Of a stretch of 64,000 bases of DNA, positions 1 to 10,008 are shown piece after piece (the stretch's first letter is position 1; each line of letters begins with the position of its first letter). This DNA comes from Chlamydia sp. BM-2023 (GTDB taxonomy: Bacteria; Chlamydiota; Chlamydiia; Chlamydiales; Chlamydiaceae): positions 930,001 to 994,000 of the forward strand of contig NZ_CAXIED010000001.1 of the NCBI RefSeq assembly GCF_964023145.1. Direction: 5' to 3'. The translations under genes were made by a program, and so were the position numbers. Under the pieces are notes generated by a model. The model was not told where the DNA came from. It ran no database searches and saw only the letters and a program-made list of their open reading frames with translations.

Positions 1-1636
1 CAGCGTATGTTACGGTAGCCGGAGAGCCTGTTGTGGTTGCTTTCGGATAGATCCAGATTTTTGGAGCTTCAGCCCCCTTTTGGATAATCGAAGGAAGGTT
101 TAAAGCAAGCTGGTTAATAGTAAGCTGTGATCCTGTAGATGCGCCAGGAGTGGTTGTGTTCCCTGTCGTAGTGTCATGTTTTGTAGCTGTTGCAATAACA
201 GCTTTGTTGCCTAAGCGTAATATGGATCCTGAAGTTTGCGTCATCTGATACGCAGCAATTCCTGCACGATCCTCGACAGCAATAACGCCATTTTGAATGG
301 TTAGGGGATTTCTTATGTATGAGAAGAAATTACGTTCTTCTGTAAGCGCTTCGGGGACGGAATTCGATGAGAATAATACCGTGCCTATCTGATCGGATTC
401 AGGGTTAAAGACTATAGAGGTAGCTTCTTTAACTACTTCAATAGGATCATAAAATTGTAAACAGCGATTTTTCTTTGCCCCGAGTTTTAGGGTAATTTGT
501 TCAGAACAAAGTAGAGAGTTTCTGTAGAGGAGATCAGCATTGTTTGTCTTTGCATAATTGTTTTCGAAAACAATGTCGCTATGGTCAGCAGATATTGTGC
601 ACGCGCCGTTAGCATCAATAAATATAGCACCGCCATCTATACTTTGATTATGTGTAAATTGTATAGGACCACTATTTTTAACGGAGAGATTGGTACACTT
701 TATGGCGCCGCCATAAAGATGAGCAACATTGTTATTGAAGCATACAGGAGCAGGATTATTTTCTATGTTTAGCGTTGTGCAAAAGATAGCCCCTCCTGCG
801 GAGGATGTCTTAGTTGTAGGAGTAAGTTCTGCTAAGCTTGAATTGTTGGCAAAAACAATAACATCAGAGTTTTCGGTAATTGTAAAAGTCTCTCCTACAT
901 AACACGCTCCTCCAGCAGGGGAAATGTTAGAAACGAGATAGATAGGTGCGGAGTTTCCTGAAAATTCACAGTTACTGCAATAGATAGCTCCTCCCTGTGC
1001 GACAGCTGATGCTTCTGCATGGAGAGAGAGATTATTGATTAGCAATAGGGGAGCGGAGTTTCCTGTTATGCTTACATTTTGGGTTGCTGAAATTGCCCCG
1101 CCTTTATTTTTTGCAGAGTTATAAGCGAAACAAATCACGCCACGATTATTGGCGATAGAAAGATTATTCCCAGAAGAGATAACCCCTCCGTAATTTTGTT
1201 GAGCTGTGGTAGCTTGTATAGCTTGATTGCTAACGAAGTATTGATTCGCAGAGTTATCAATAATAGTACAATTACCTGTAGTACGTATCACTCCACCTTC
1301 AATCAGGGCTCGGTTAAATGTGAATTTTACTTCTCCAGTATTTTTTTGGAGAGTTAGGGACTCTACATTAATAACTCCTCCACTATCGTTTGTATTTTGC
1401 TGAGAGCAGACAATACTAGCGTAGTTTGCAATTGTTAGAGGAGATGTAGAGCGTAGAGAACCTTGTAAGGTATTTTGTTCTTCAAGATTTGTTATGAAAA
1501 TTTCAGGGCATAGGAGTTGTTCATATGCATTACTATAATTAATTACGTTTAAAGAGGCATATGCAGGCATTCCTGATATAGACAGTAGGGTTATAAAAAG
1601 AAAAGATCTGGAAACCATTGAGGACTTTGCTTGCAT
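1..1636 (-). CDS. PmpE/F-family autotransporter, B-type, partial (3' end outside window)
   Basis: Open minus-strand frame from an ATG at 1636 running off the left edge, so only the signal peptide and passenger are visible and the barrel is missing. It starts MQAKSSMVSRSFLF, a hydrophobic export signal ending near PAYAS. The passenger has repeated GGA(I/V/C) motifs and FxxN, then the family block reading LALNLPSI and APKIWIYP near the edge. That block is typical of the C. trachomatis PmpE family just before its barrel linker. Only 22 bp separate the start from the stop of the upstream pmp (1659-4513), so it is the second gene of a two-gene unit and probably lacks its own promoter. Closest relatives in the window are the B-type genes at 10095-12950 and 16016-18916. 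Assignment to E/F is confident; function as a surface adhesin is inferred from the family. Confidence 0.9.
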   Translation of the reverse strand, partial: MQAKSSMVSRSFLFITLLSISGMPAYASLNVINYSNAYEQLLCPEIFITNLEEQNTLQGSLRSTSPLTIANYASIVCSQQNTNDSGGVINVESLTLQKNTGEVKFTFNRALIEGGVIRTTGNCTIIDNSANQYFVSNQAIQATTAQQNYGGVISSGNNLSIANNRGVICFAYNSAKNKGGAISATQNVSITGNSAPLLLINNLSLHAEASAVAQGGAIYCSNCEFSGNSAPIYLVSNISPAGGACYVGETFTITENSDVIVFANNSSLAELTPTTKTSSAGGAIFCTTLNIENNPAPVCFNNNVAHLYGGAIKCTNLSVKNSGPIQFTHNQSIDGGAIFIDANGACTISADHSDIVFENNYAKTNNADLLYRNSLLCSEQITLKLGAKKNRCLQFYDPIEVVKEATSIVFNPESDQIGTVLFSSNSVPEALTEERNFFSYIRNPLTIQNGVIAVEDRAGIAAYQMTQTSGSILRLGNKAVIATATKHDTTTGNTTTPGASTGSQLTINQLALNLPSIIQKGAEAPKIWIYPKATTTGSPATVTYA

Positions 1637-1658
1637 AGGGGTACGTATTTTCTAAAGT

Positions 1659-4513
1659 CTAAAATTGGATTTGGGCAGTTACGTTTAAGAAGTTGCACAA
1701 TGTAGATTTTGAAAAATCTCCTCGATAGTTCAGGGTTAAGCTCTTATTTTTAAGTGTTGTTATATTTTTTACAGACAATGACCCTGCGTGATGATCAACG
1801 TGTGTTGCTGAAGTTAGCCACATCCCTTTGCTTATCAATCGTGTGGTTAGTATCTCAGGATTTTTCCTATAGACTGTAGGAGTATAAGCAAATTGAAACT
1901 CCCATGAGGTATCAAGAAGGGCTCTATTTTCTATATGGCAAAGGATACCTAAAGGTAGGGTAACATTTGTTAAAGGCGTTTTTATTTTGAAATTACGAAT
2001 ATTACTTCCTGTTTCTGTAAAGGTCTCCTGGGTAGCACGAATGCCTTGAGCTTTTATGAAAGGATGAAATAAGAAACGTTGTATATTGCCCTCAGGAAGT
2101 AAACAAACGCATTCTGCCCCTAAGGTATGACTGCAAAACAATCCTTGAGAGGATATTTGTTGTTTTTCGTGAGTTTTGATTTTGCTGTGAGAATACAGAT
2201 ATCCTGCAGAAGCTGTTGTAAGAATATCATAAAACCAAGGAATCTGTAGTTGAGCTCCTGTAAAGTAGCAATTCGAAGATACAGTATTTTTTAGTTGGGT
2301 ATTTTCATTTATTTGGCTGTAAAATTGCGCAAAGCTTAGAGCAAAGAGATGCTGCGTTTCTGATGATCCTAGAACTTTTGTTGAGTAGCCTTTAGAAAAT
2401 AAATCAAAACCAGGAAGGGATTTTCTTGTTTTCTGTATTACATAGGCTCCTAAGGCTCCTCCAGAAATTTCTCGTTTTCTTTCTTGTGGACAGTTCTCTA
2501 GTGTATGTAGTCCAGTAGTAAGATTATAAACTGCTTGCCAGAGAGCATTGGCAACAAGGTTTCCACGGTATTGAGGATTGGGAATATAGTAAGTAGGAGT
2601 CCAATCAGCATAGAGAATGCGATGAGAGGTATTTGCTGTTAGAGGAGATGTATTAACAGCTGTTGTTGTATATTCTTCCCAATGGGGAGACCATATTCCT
2701 TGGTATCCGTAATGCCTGTGAGAATTAATAGCTTCGATGTCTAAATTATCGATGTTAATTTTTTGAGTTGCATTATCACAAAGATAAAGGAAGGGGACTT
2801 TAGTAATTCCCCCAGAAAGATCTAAAGAGTCATAGGGATTTTGATTATTGTCATCCAGTAAAGTTAATGGTCCTGAAATCGTGATCGAAGGATTATTATC
2901 CTCGCTATATGTGATGTTTGTCCCTGTTCCTGATTTTGATGGGTAGATCCAGATTTTTGGAGCCTCAGCTCCCCTTTTTAATATCGAAGGGAGGTTTAAA
3001 GCTAATCTTTGTATAACAATGGAGCTTCCTGAAGAATTGGGAGTTGTTATTCCTGTGCCTGTTGAAGCTAAGACAGCTTGGTCCCCTAAACGTAAAGTAC
3101 CTTCATTTTGAGTAAGTTTAAATGCGGCCAGCATTGCTTTATCTTCGATGGCAACAACACCGTAGTTAATTAGTGAGGTATTTCTTAAGTAACTAGTGAA
3201 GTTTGCTTCATCTTGTAAAGATCCAGGTACAGTGGCTCCTGAGAATAGAACCGTCCCTAGATGATGACTTTCAGGATTGAATGTTAATACATGAGCTGTG
3301 GCATGTTCATGTTCGATAGGATCGTAAAAAGCTACACGGTAGCCTTCGCGAGCGCCAATGTGTAGTTTTAATCCACCTCCTGTTTTTGCTGAATGTAGGG
3401 CATTTCTTTGGTTTGGTTGAGGAGGACGGGTCTTGAAATTCCCATTAAAGATAATATCGCCATAATCAGCAGATAAATAGAAAAAGAATGGACCGGTTCC
3501 GGAGTTGGTACTCTGGAATGCCCCTCCCCATGTCGAGGAGTTATTTAAAAATAGCACAGGTCCATTATCTTTAATGGTAAGTTCATTAGTATAAATGCCT
3601 CCGCCGTTATTTCTCGTGGAGTTATTTGCAAAAATTATTCCCTGACGGTTATTGGTAATTGAACACGTCGTGGATTGAATTGCGCCACCACCAAAGTTGT
3701 TACCTTCGTCCAAATGAGCGTTATTATTTATGAATTTAATAATCGCATCGTTGTTAGAAATCGTACAAATTTTAGTGTAAATACAGCCATTATTTCCTGC
3801 TTGATTATCTATAAAGGTAATGGGAGCATGGTTATTCGAGATGGTAACAGTTTCTGTAGCATCTGCGACCCCGCCGTTACTATTTTTTTTCAAACATTTA
3901 TTATTTCTAAAGCTTATCTCTCCGAAATTGTCGGTAATTCTTAAGTGGTCTGCTTTAAGGGCTCCGCCATTATTTCTTGTGACGTTATTTAAGAATTGTA
4001 TAGGACCGAAGTTATGGGAAATCTCAATTTCGGTAGAGTTAATAGCTCCTCCGTTGCTTGATGATGTGCCAGTAGGAGAAGAGACGTTGTTTATGAAACA
4101 ACAGAGATTTCGATTATTTGAAATAGTGCAATTTGTTGAAGAGATAGCCCCACCGCTTCCCGTGGTGAGATTTTCTCGAAATATTACAGGACCAGGATTA
4201 TCCGTGATACTGAGGTTTCGAGAGGAGATACCCCCCCCCCCCCCGAACTGGAGGCAGAATATTGATAATTTACGCAAAAGTATTTGTAGCCAGTGATTTT
4301 TAGATCTGTAGTTTGATCATGAAGCTGACCACCTATTGGAGATTGTAGGAAAATATTTTCTACTCCTTCGGGAGTGGACAAGAAGGACGGCGCTTTATTG
4401 TTTTTATCATTATGAAATGCACACGAATGTTTTTCCTTAGCAAAACAAGGAAGTTGGTAAGAACATGTTGTTAAGCTAGTTAGTAGTGCAAATGAGTAAG
4501 CAAAGGAGCGCAT
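1659..4513 (-). CDS. PmpE/F-family autotransporter, A-type, phase-variable, OFF (frameshifted in poly-G)
   Basis: The gene is split by a frameshift at a 14-base poly-G tract (poly-C on the plus strand, 4231-4244). The ATG at 4513 opens a signal peptide (MRSFAYSFALLTSL..., cleavage near CFA) and reads 109 codons before stopping out of frame. The rest, with about nine GGA-type repeats, the APKIWIYP block, the HYGYQGIWSPHWEEY linker and a barrel ending in QIQF, is open in another frame from about 4277 to 1659. A tract of 15 or 12 G would join the parts into a 951-residue protein, the same length class as its paralogues. The tract itself encodes the glycines of the first GGA-type repeat. It lies directly behind a promoter at 4551-4580 and leads the unit that includes 1-1636. 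Translation restarting at codon 4277 would give a product without a signal peptide. I read this as a reversible OFF state; fixed mutation or a homopolymer sequencing error are alternatives. Confidence 0.85.
4231..4244 (-). repeat. Poly-G(14) slippage tract inside pmp coding sequence
   Basis: Fourteen consecutive C on the plus strand (G on the coding strand), at codons 90-95 of the pmp starting at 4513. The 5' part reads TCG-(GGG)4-GTA; the downstream protein frame needs (GGG)n-GGT-ATC, so 12 or 15 G is ON and 14 is OFF. Homopolymers of this length slip readily during replication, and poly-G phase variation is established for chlamydial pmp genes (e.g. C. pneumoniae pmp10). Confidence 0.9.
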
Positions 4514-4550
4514 ATAAGGAAACTAAGGTCTAAAATGACTCACGCTTGGC

Positions 4551-4580
4551 TCTATACGCTAAGAAATATTGAATTGTCTA
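4551..4580 (-). promoter_or_regulatory. sigma66-like promoter, unit D
   Basis: On the minus strand TAGACA, 18 bp, TATAGA, about 40 nt upstream of the ATG at 4513. The same box and spacer occur at 9960-9989, 15880-15909 and 21768-21797 in front of the other E/F units, which is the main support. Start-site position is inferred. Confidence 0.7.
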
Positions 4581-4651
4581 GCGTTTTGTATGGAGAAAGA
4601 TTGTGTTTAGAGGTCTCGTGCATAAAACTCCTTGTTCATTTTTTTCTTTCA

Positions 4652-7072
4652 TTAGAAAATTACACAACTTCCTGCTTTTAAATAGTTGGAGAAAGTCGAT
4701 GAGGAGAGTTCTCCCTGGTATCTCACAATGATGTTTATATGCGGAGCTAGTTGAGTTTGGTTATTTAGGGTTGCACAAATAGAATTTCTTGAAACGGGAG
4801 TTCCTGATGAGCTCCATGAGCCATTACTTGCCAGTAGGACAGTTTGTATTTTTGGGTGTTTCCTATAGATTACAGGATGATAAGCAAGCTGAGCTTGCCA
4901 TGTTCTTGGAAAACGTCCCTCTCGATACCTCTCCATAGTTATTCCTACAGGTAGAGTAATATTATACAGAGGTTTTCTCTGAGAGAACTTTCTTATAAAA
5001 GCTCCGGTTTCTTCGAAAGAAGATAGAGTAGCTCGAAAAGCTACAGCTTCTACAAATGGAAATAGTGTAGAGTGATAGCTTAAAGGTAGGAATTGCAAAG
5101 AGCAATTCCAAACTGCTACTAAGCTGTGGCTATGAAAAGCTCCTTCTGAGGTTTTCACTTCTTCTTTATAGTAATGCTTTATTGTATGGGTTCCATAGCT
5201 ATACGCTAGCGATGTCGTTGTTACTATAGCCTCTTCCATCCAAGGGAGACACATTTGTATCCCCCCGAAGTAATTTTTAGAAGAGAGCTTGTTGTGAGAT
5301 ACCTTTTCCTTAACTGAGGAAATCTGCTGAGCAAAAGCTAAGGTAAGAGCAAGGTTTTGCTCAGTAGCTGTCGCTAAAGAGTATCCCGCGGATTTCATAC
5401 GGAATCCGTGTTGTTTACCTTTGCTTTTTTGATATGTAAAAATTCCCAATCCCTGGCCTCCAAAATCAAATACCGAAGACTCTGTATTTAGAGACATTGA
5501 AGAATTTATAGCCGCCATTGTACTGTAAAAGTTTTGCCAGAGAGCATTAGCAACCAAAGGCGTTTGAAATTTCGGATTAGGTAGATAACCTATAGAAGAC
5601 CAATCTGCATAGAGGCGTCTGTGGTTGGTATTTGCTAGATCAGGAGATGTTGTCGATGTTGTGGTAGTAGTTTCTAACCAATAGGGAGACCAGATTCCTT
5701 GATAACCATAATGCGTAGTTTTATTGATAGCTTCGATATCTAAGTTAGCAATATCGATTTTTTTGGTAGTGTTATCACAAAGATAAAGAAAAGGGATTCC
5801 TGTAATGTCTTTAGAGAGGTCCACAGAATCATAGGGATCTTGATTATCACTATCTAACAATGTTAGGGGGCCGGAAATGGTTACATTAGGATTAGAATCT
5901 TCCGTGTAGTTAGTAGTAGCAGAAGTTCCGCTTCCTGTTGTTGTTGCTGTTGGATAAATCCAGATTTTTGGAGCTTGGGCATCTTCTTGACAAAGAGAAG
6001 GGAGATTTAATGCTAGCTGATCAATGGATAAAGTGCAGCCGGCTGTTGTTCCTGGGGTTACTGTAGGTTTTGTGGCCCCAGCAGCGGTAGTGGTGATATC
6101 AGGTGAGACATTTGTTTGAACAACAGAGGCGTTTCCTAAACGAAGAGTAGTTCCAGAATCTTGAGTAAAATTAAAGAATCCCACTCTAGCTTTATCTTCA
6201 ATGGCGAGCACTCCATGAGCGAGTTTTACTAAAATTCTGAAAAAACTAGAGAAATCTTTAATTTGAGTTGAATCTAAAGGGATGTTTTTTGATGAAAACA
6301 GCACAGTTCCTAAGTGAAAATTCTCTGGATTGAAGGTTACACCTTCTGTTGATTGAGCTTCATGTTCTACAGGATCAAAAAAAGCTACTTTGCGTCCTTT
6401 TCTTGCTCCAACCTGAAGGTTTAATCCTGGAGATGAGACAATGGCATTTTTCCGGAGTATTCCGTTATGTCGGGAGTCGTTTCCATTAAATATGATATTT
6501 CCATAGTCAGCAGATAGGTAAAACAGAGATGCGTCTCCCTGGTTGTAAATAGTTCCTCCCGCTAACGAGTGGTTATTTAAAAAGAGAACAGGGCCGTTAT
6601 CACGAATTATTAATGATCCTGCGGAAATAGCTCCTGAGAATTTGTAGTCCGTGTTGTGGTGGAAAAGGATACCTTGAGGATTATTTGCAATAGTGCAGAC
6701 CTCTTTACAGTAAATGGCTCCTCCGGAGCCAGACGGATAGTTTTTCCGAAATATTATAGGGCCTGGATTATTTGTAATATTTAGGTTTTTAGCTGCGATT
6801 GCTCCTCCGGAGGGAGCGCCATATTTATAAGAAATACAGAAGCTTTTTCTCCCGGAGATTGTGATGTCAGCGTCTGTATCATGAAACGCATCGCTTATAG
6901 GGGTTCTCTGTAAAATGATTTTGTTGAGGTCGTCAGGTAATAACAACGGGAAAATATCTTTATTGACATCACCGAAAACACATGTTTTGTTTTCTTTTGC
7001 AAAAGATGCCATTTGATATGAGCAGATACTAAAACTAATTAACCAAAGTAATGAGCGGTTATACCAATACAT
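4652..7072 (-). CDS. PmpE/F-family autotransporter, short passenger (806 aa)
   Basis: Complete autotransporter. Signal peptide residues 1 to about 24 (starts MYWYNRSLLWLISF, ends near ASFA). The passenger is shortened, with only about four GGA-type motifs (e.g. SGGAIAAKN near residue 92), against about nine in the long paralogues. The APKIWIYP block, a Thr-rich insertion, YDSVDLS and HYGYQGIWSPYW follow, then a barrel of about 290 residues ending STFSNYLKAGSCVIF. At the position where neighbours carry the poly-G tract this gene has a mixed GGA-GGA codon string, so it should not phase-vary there. It starts 72 bp after the stop of the 7145-9538 gene and may be the last gene of a unit driven from 9960-9989. 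I see no convincing terminator behind it before the next promoter. Confidence 0.93.
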   Translation of the reverse strand: MYWYNRSLLWLISFSICSYQMASFAKENKTCVFGDVNKDIFPLLLPDDLNKIILQRTPISDAFHDTDADITISGRKSFCISYKYGAPSGGAIAAKNLNITNNPGPIIFRKNYPSGSGGAIYCKEVCTIANNPQGILFHHNTDYKFSGAISAGSLIIRDNGPVLFLNNHSLAGGTIYNQGDASLFYLSADYGNIIFNGNDSRHNGILRKNAIVSSPGLNLQVGARKGRKVAFFDPVEHEAQSTEGVTFNPENFHLGTVLFSSKNIPLDSTQIKDFSSFFRILVKLAHGVLAIEDKARVGFFNFTQDSGTTLRLGNASVVQTNVSPDITTTAAGATKPTVTPGTTAGCTLSIDQLALNLPSLCQEDAQAPKIWIYPTATTTGSGTSATTNYTEDSNPNVTISGPLTLLDSDNQDPYDSVDLSKDITGIPFLYLCDNTTKKIDIANLDIEAINKTTHYGYQGIWSPYWLETTTTTSTTSPDLANTNHRRLYADWSSIGYLPNPKFQTPLVANALWQNFYSTMAAINSSMSLNTESSVFDFGGQGLGIFTYQKSKGKQHGFRMKSAGYSLATATEQNLALTLAFAQQISSVKEKVSHNKLSSKNYFGGIQMCLPWMEEAIVTTTSLAYSYGTHTIKHYYKEEVKTSEGAFHSHSLVAVWNCSLQFLPLSYHSTLFPFVEAVAFRATLSSFEETGAFIRKFSQRKPLYNITLPVGITMERYREGRFPRTWQAQLAYHPVIYRKHPKIQTVLLASNGSWSSSGTPVSRNSICATLNNQTQLAPHINIIVRYQGELSSSTFSNYLKAGSCVIF

Positions 7073-7144
7073 AGATCACACGTAATAAGATTTCTATCAT
7101 CTAAATATTCTCTAGGGGAGAGTTCAAATATAGATTTGATTTAT

Positions 7145-9538
7145 TTAGAAGGTTATAGAACTTCCTGTTGTTAAGTAGTTTGCAAAAGTAGAAGAGGAAA
7201 TCTCTCCTTGATAATTTAAGATAAGCTTCAAACTATCCCTGAGTTGGGTCTCATTATTTATATTCATAGCAACAGTATTTCTTGAGATGGGAGTTCCCGA
7301 TGAAAGCCATGTCCCATTGCTAGAAAGTAAGGTTGTTCGTATTTGGGGAGTTTTTTTATAAATCATAGGTTGATAAGCAAGCTGGATCTTCCATTGTTTA
7401 GGATGACGGGTATCGTGGGCCCATTGCATAGTCATGCCCAAAGGTAGTGTAAAGGTGGTTAAGGGCGTACTAGTAGAAAAGGCTCTTGGAAAGTCTCCTG
7501 TTTCTGTGCAATGAGATAGCGTGCCTCTAAATACTATGGCTTCTGCAAATGGGGAAATTACTAAGTGATTTTCCCTGAGTTGTGTTGGCAGAGAGCATTT
7601 TACGGATGCAGCCATGCCTCGGCTATAGAAAGATCCCCGAGAGGTTTTCAGGTCTTCTCGATAGTAGTGTTTAGCTTTATGATCTCCGTAGTTATATGCT
7701 AAGGATCCCGTAGTTGTAATGGTTTCATCAAGCATGGGAAGGCAAAACTTGATTCCCATGAAGTAGTTTCTAGAAGAAATTTTATTGCTGGTAACCTTTT
7801 CTTTAATGCTTGAGAATTGCTGAGCAAAGGAAAGGGAAAATTTACGAGTAGTATTTGTTCCTACGGCATATCCCCCGGATTCCATTCGGAATCCACGCTT
7901 TTCACTACGATCTTTTTGCGTTATAGAGATTCCCAATCCCTTACCTGAAAATTCGAAAATTGAGGGAATGTCTTCTTGAGGAGAATGTAACGAACGCATT
8001 CCTGACATCGTACTATATAAAGATTGCCAAAGAGTATTAGTAATCAAAGGAGTGTTGTATTTAGGATTAACGGTGTATCCCGTACGAGTCCAATCAGCAT
8101 AGAGATAGCGATGTTTTGTATTTGCTGTTAGATCGGAAGTACTGTCAGTTACTGTTGTTTTTGATTCCCAATAAGGTTTCCAGACTCCCTGATGACCGTA
8201 ATGCGTAGTATCATTAAGGGTGCCGATATTTAAATTTGCAGTGTCGATTTGTTTATTGGTGTTTTCACAGAGATAAAGAAGAGGAAGCCTCTTAATATTA
8301 TTAGAGAGATCTACAGAATCATAGGGATCTTGATTGTCACTATCTAACAATGTTAGGGGACCGGAAACCGTGATTGTAGGGTTATTATCTTCAGCATATG
8401 TCGGTGGTTGACCTTTAACCGTTGTTACTGTGGGATAAATCCAGATTTTTGGAGGCCGGGCTCCTTCTTTACAAATAGAAGGAAGGTTTAAAGCAAGTTT
8501 TTTTATGGTAATGGCGCAGTTGGCTGTTGTTGAGGGATTTGTATTTTTTTCTGTAGTGATTACAGCAGCATTCCCTAAACGTAAAATATTCTCATTTTGT
8601 GAGAAGCTATACATGGCCAAGCCAGCATTTTCTTCAACAGCGAGCACACCGTAATTTGCTGCCATAGGATTTTTAAAATAACTCCAATAATCAGCACGGC
8701 TGCTTCTTACAGGATCTACTAAGACCCCAGAAAATAGTACTGTGCCTAAATGATAGTTTTCGTGATTGAAAATTAAAGTGTCATTTGCTGGCCAGCCGCT
8801 TTCTATGGGATCGTAGAAGGCAACACGACGGCCTTTTTTTGCTCCAGCTCGGAAATGTAAGCCTTCCTTTGCCGTGTGGAAGGCATTTCTATAGCATCCT
8901 GTACTTGTCCTGACGATATTTCCGTTAAAGATAATATCTCCATAGTCGGCAGACATTGAAATATTTGCACTTTTCCCTTGGGTCTCGGAATTTTGTAGTC
9001 CAGCTCCCCAACTAGAGGTATTATTTAGAAATAATACAGGTCCATTATCATGAATATAGAGATCATGGACTAGGAGGCCGCCTCCTGATCCATATGGTAC
9101 ACAGTTGTTTTGGAAAAGAACACCTTTAGGGTTATCTGAAATTCTACAGGTGTCAACCCAGAAAGCCCCGCCTCCTATACGCCATCCAGCATTATCTTGA
9201 AATATTACAGGATGAACATTGTGGGTAATATCTAGTTCATAAACTCGAAAAGCCCCGCCAAAGTCGGTAGATAGGTAGCTCATCATGAAATGTTTTTCAT
9301 AAGATATTGCCGTTTTTAAGGTGTCGTTACTTGTGATATCATTTTTATGTGTGAGACCATAGTACACGAATGTCTTAGGATCCAGGTTCTCGATTGCATC
9401 GGCAAGTTCCTGTAGAGAAACAGTAGTAGGCGTGTTTTCAAATTGATAGATTTTTTTCTCTTTAGCAAAGCCAGAGGCATGGTAGAAACAACCGCTCAAG
9501 CTAACGAAAAAAAAGAAAGAATAGAGATAGGATTGCAT
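7145..9538 (-). CDS. PmpE/F-family autotransporter, short passenger (797 aa)
   Basis: Starts with an ATG at 9538 and a signal peptide (MQSYLYSFFFFVSL..., cleavage near SGFA). The N-terminal 100 residues differ from the paralogues (a polar helix-like stretch LQELADAIENLD). There are only about four GGA/GGG-type repeats, then LSADYGDIIFNGN, the IWIYP block, YDSVDLS, HYGHQGVWKPYW and a barrel ending TFANYLTTGSSITF. It lies 123 bp downstream of the stop of a truncated pmp remnant (9662-9922) that keeps an intact promoter, so it may now use that promoter. It is the closest relative of 4652-7072 in size and C-terminus. The smaller passenger could be loss of repeats or a distinct sub-lineage. Confidence 0.93.
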   Translation of the reverse strand: MQSYLYSFFFFVSLSGCFYHASGFAKEKKIYQFENTPTTVSLQELADAIENLDPKTFVYYGLTHKNDITSNDTLKTAISYEKHFMMSYLSTDFGGAFRVYELDITHNVHPVIFQDNAGWRIGGGAFWVDTCRISDNPKGVLFQNNCVPYGSGGGLLVHDLYIHDNGPVLFLNNTSSWGAGLQNSETQGKSANISMSADYGDIIFNGNIVRTSTGCYRNAFHTAKEGLHFRAGAKKGRRVAFYDPIESGWPANDTLIFNHENYHLGTVLFSGVLVDPVRSSRADYWSYFKNPMAANYGVLAVEENAGLAMYSFSQNENILRLGNAAVITTEKNTNPSTTANCAITIKKLALNLPSICKEGARPPKIWIYPTVTTVKGQPPTYAEDNNPTITVSGPLTLLDSDNQDPYDSVDLSNNIKRLPLLYLCENTNKQIDTANLNIGTLNDTTHYGHQGVWKPYWESKTTVTDSTSDLTANTKHRYLYADWTRTGYTVNPKYNTPLITNTLWQSLYSTMSGMRSLHSPQEDIPSIFEFSGKGLGISITQKDRSEKRGFRMESGGYAVGTNTTRKFSLSFAQQFSSIKEKVTSNKISSRNYFMGIKFCLPMLDETITTTGSLAYNYGDHKAKHYYREDLKTSRGSFYSRGMAASVKCSLPTQLRENHLVISPFAEAIVFRGTLSHCTETGDFPRAFSTSTPLTTFTLPLGMTMQWAHDTRHPKQWKIQLAYQPMIYKKTPQIRTTLLSSNGTWLSSGTPISRNTVAMNINNETQLRDSLKLILNYQGEISSSTFANYLTTGSSITF

Positions 9539-9661
9539 ACTATGCGGGCCCGTTTATGGTAACGTGATTTGTCTTTTTACAACGCGAAATATTTGGCATG
9601 TAAGCTTCTAGAGGGAACCTCTGAGATTTTAACAGAGGGTGAGCGTTATATCGTGAATGCA

Positions 9662-9922
9662 TTAGTCGGATAAGGTTGTTGGAATAGGGATTCCCTTTAG
9701 AGGGGTAACCCCCCCCCCCCCCGAACTAGAGAAAGAGAATTGATAATTTACGAAAGAGTATTTGTTCCCAGCGATTTTAAGATCAGGACTTTGATCATGA
9801 AGCTGCCCTTTTCTCGGAGATTGTAGAAAAATATTTTCTACTCCTTCAGGATTAGACCAGAAGGACGGCGCTTTATTTGTTTTATCATTATGAAATGCAA
9901 ATGAACGAGCGAAGGAGCGCAT
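9662..9922 (-). pseudogene. Truncated PmpE/F A-type remnant with poly-G tract
   Basis: The ATG at 9922 begins MRSFARSF and continues into a stretch closely matching residues about 32-95 of the gene at 4513 (shared FHNDK.NKAPSF, PEGVENIFLQSP, GQLHDQ, SSSGGGG). Relative to that gene about 25 residues are missing between MRSFA and FHNDK, removing the signal-peptide core. After the poly-G tract the reading frame ends within 16 codons, and no passenger or barrel follows in any of the three minus-strand frames I translated over the next stretch. It keeps the same promoter (9960-9989) as the intact units. It looks like the 5' stub of a deleted A-type gene rather than a live phase-variable gene. An ORF start 30 bp upstream (9952) is possible but has no counterpart in the paralogues. 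Confidence 0.8.
9709..9722 (-). repeat. Poly-G(14) tract in pmp remnant
   Basis: Fourteen C on the plus strand in the same relative position as the tracts at 4231 and 21485, but with no full-length reading frame behind it. Changing its length cannot restore an autotransporter here. Confidence 0.85.
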
Positions 9923-9959
9923 ATAAGGGAAACAAGGTCTAAAATGACTCACGTTTCGC

Positions 9960-9989
9960 TCTATACGCTAAGAAATAATGAATTGTCTA
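9960..9989 (-). promoter_or_regulatory. sigma66-like promoter, unit C
   Basis: TAGACA, 18 bp, TATAGA on the minus strand, almost identical to the copy at 4551-4580, placed about 40 nt before the remnant's ATG at 9922. It remains although the gene behind it is broken, and is the nearest recognisable promoter for 7145-9538 and 4652-7072. Confidence 0.65.
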
Positions 9990-10008
9990 GCGTTTTGTAT
10001 GGATAAGG

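Noticed and set aside
4231-4244. Dismissing the frameshift as only a sequencing error
   Set aside because: Not excluded, but tracts of the same kind at the homologous site in other genes, one of them in frame, and known poly-G variation in chlamydial pmps make biological slippage more likely.
3820-4296. Plus-strand ORF of 158 codons antisense to the OFF pmp
   Set aside because: Similar antisense ORFs recur opposite the GGA repeats of several pmps (e.g. 21070-21522, 15050-15394, 51271-51735). They are mirror images of the repeat codon pattern, with no ribosome site or family resemblance.
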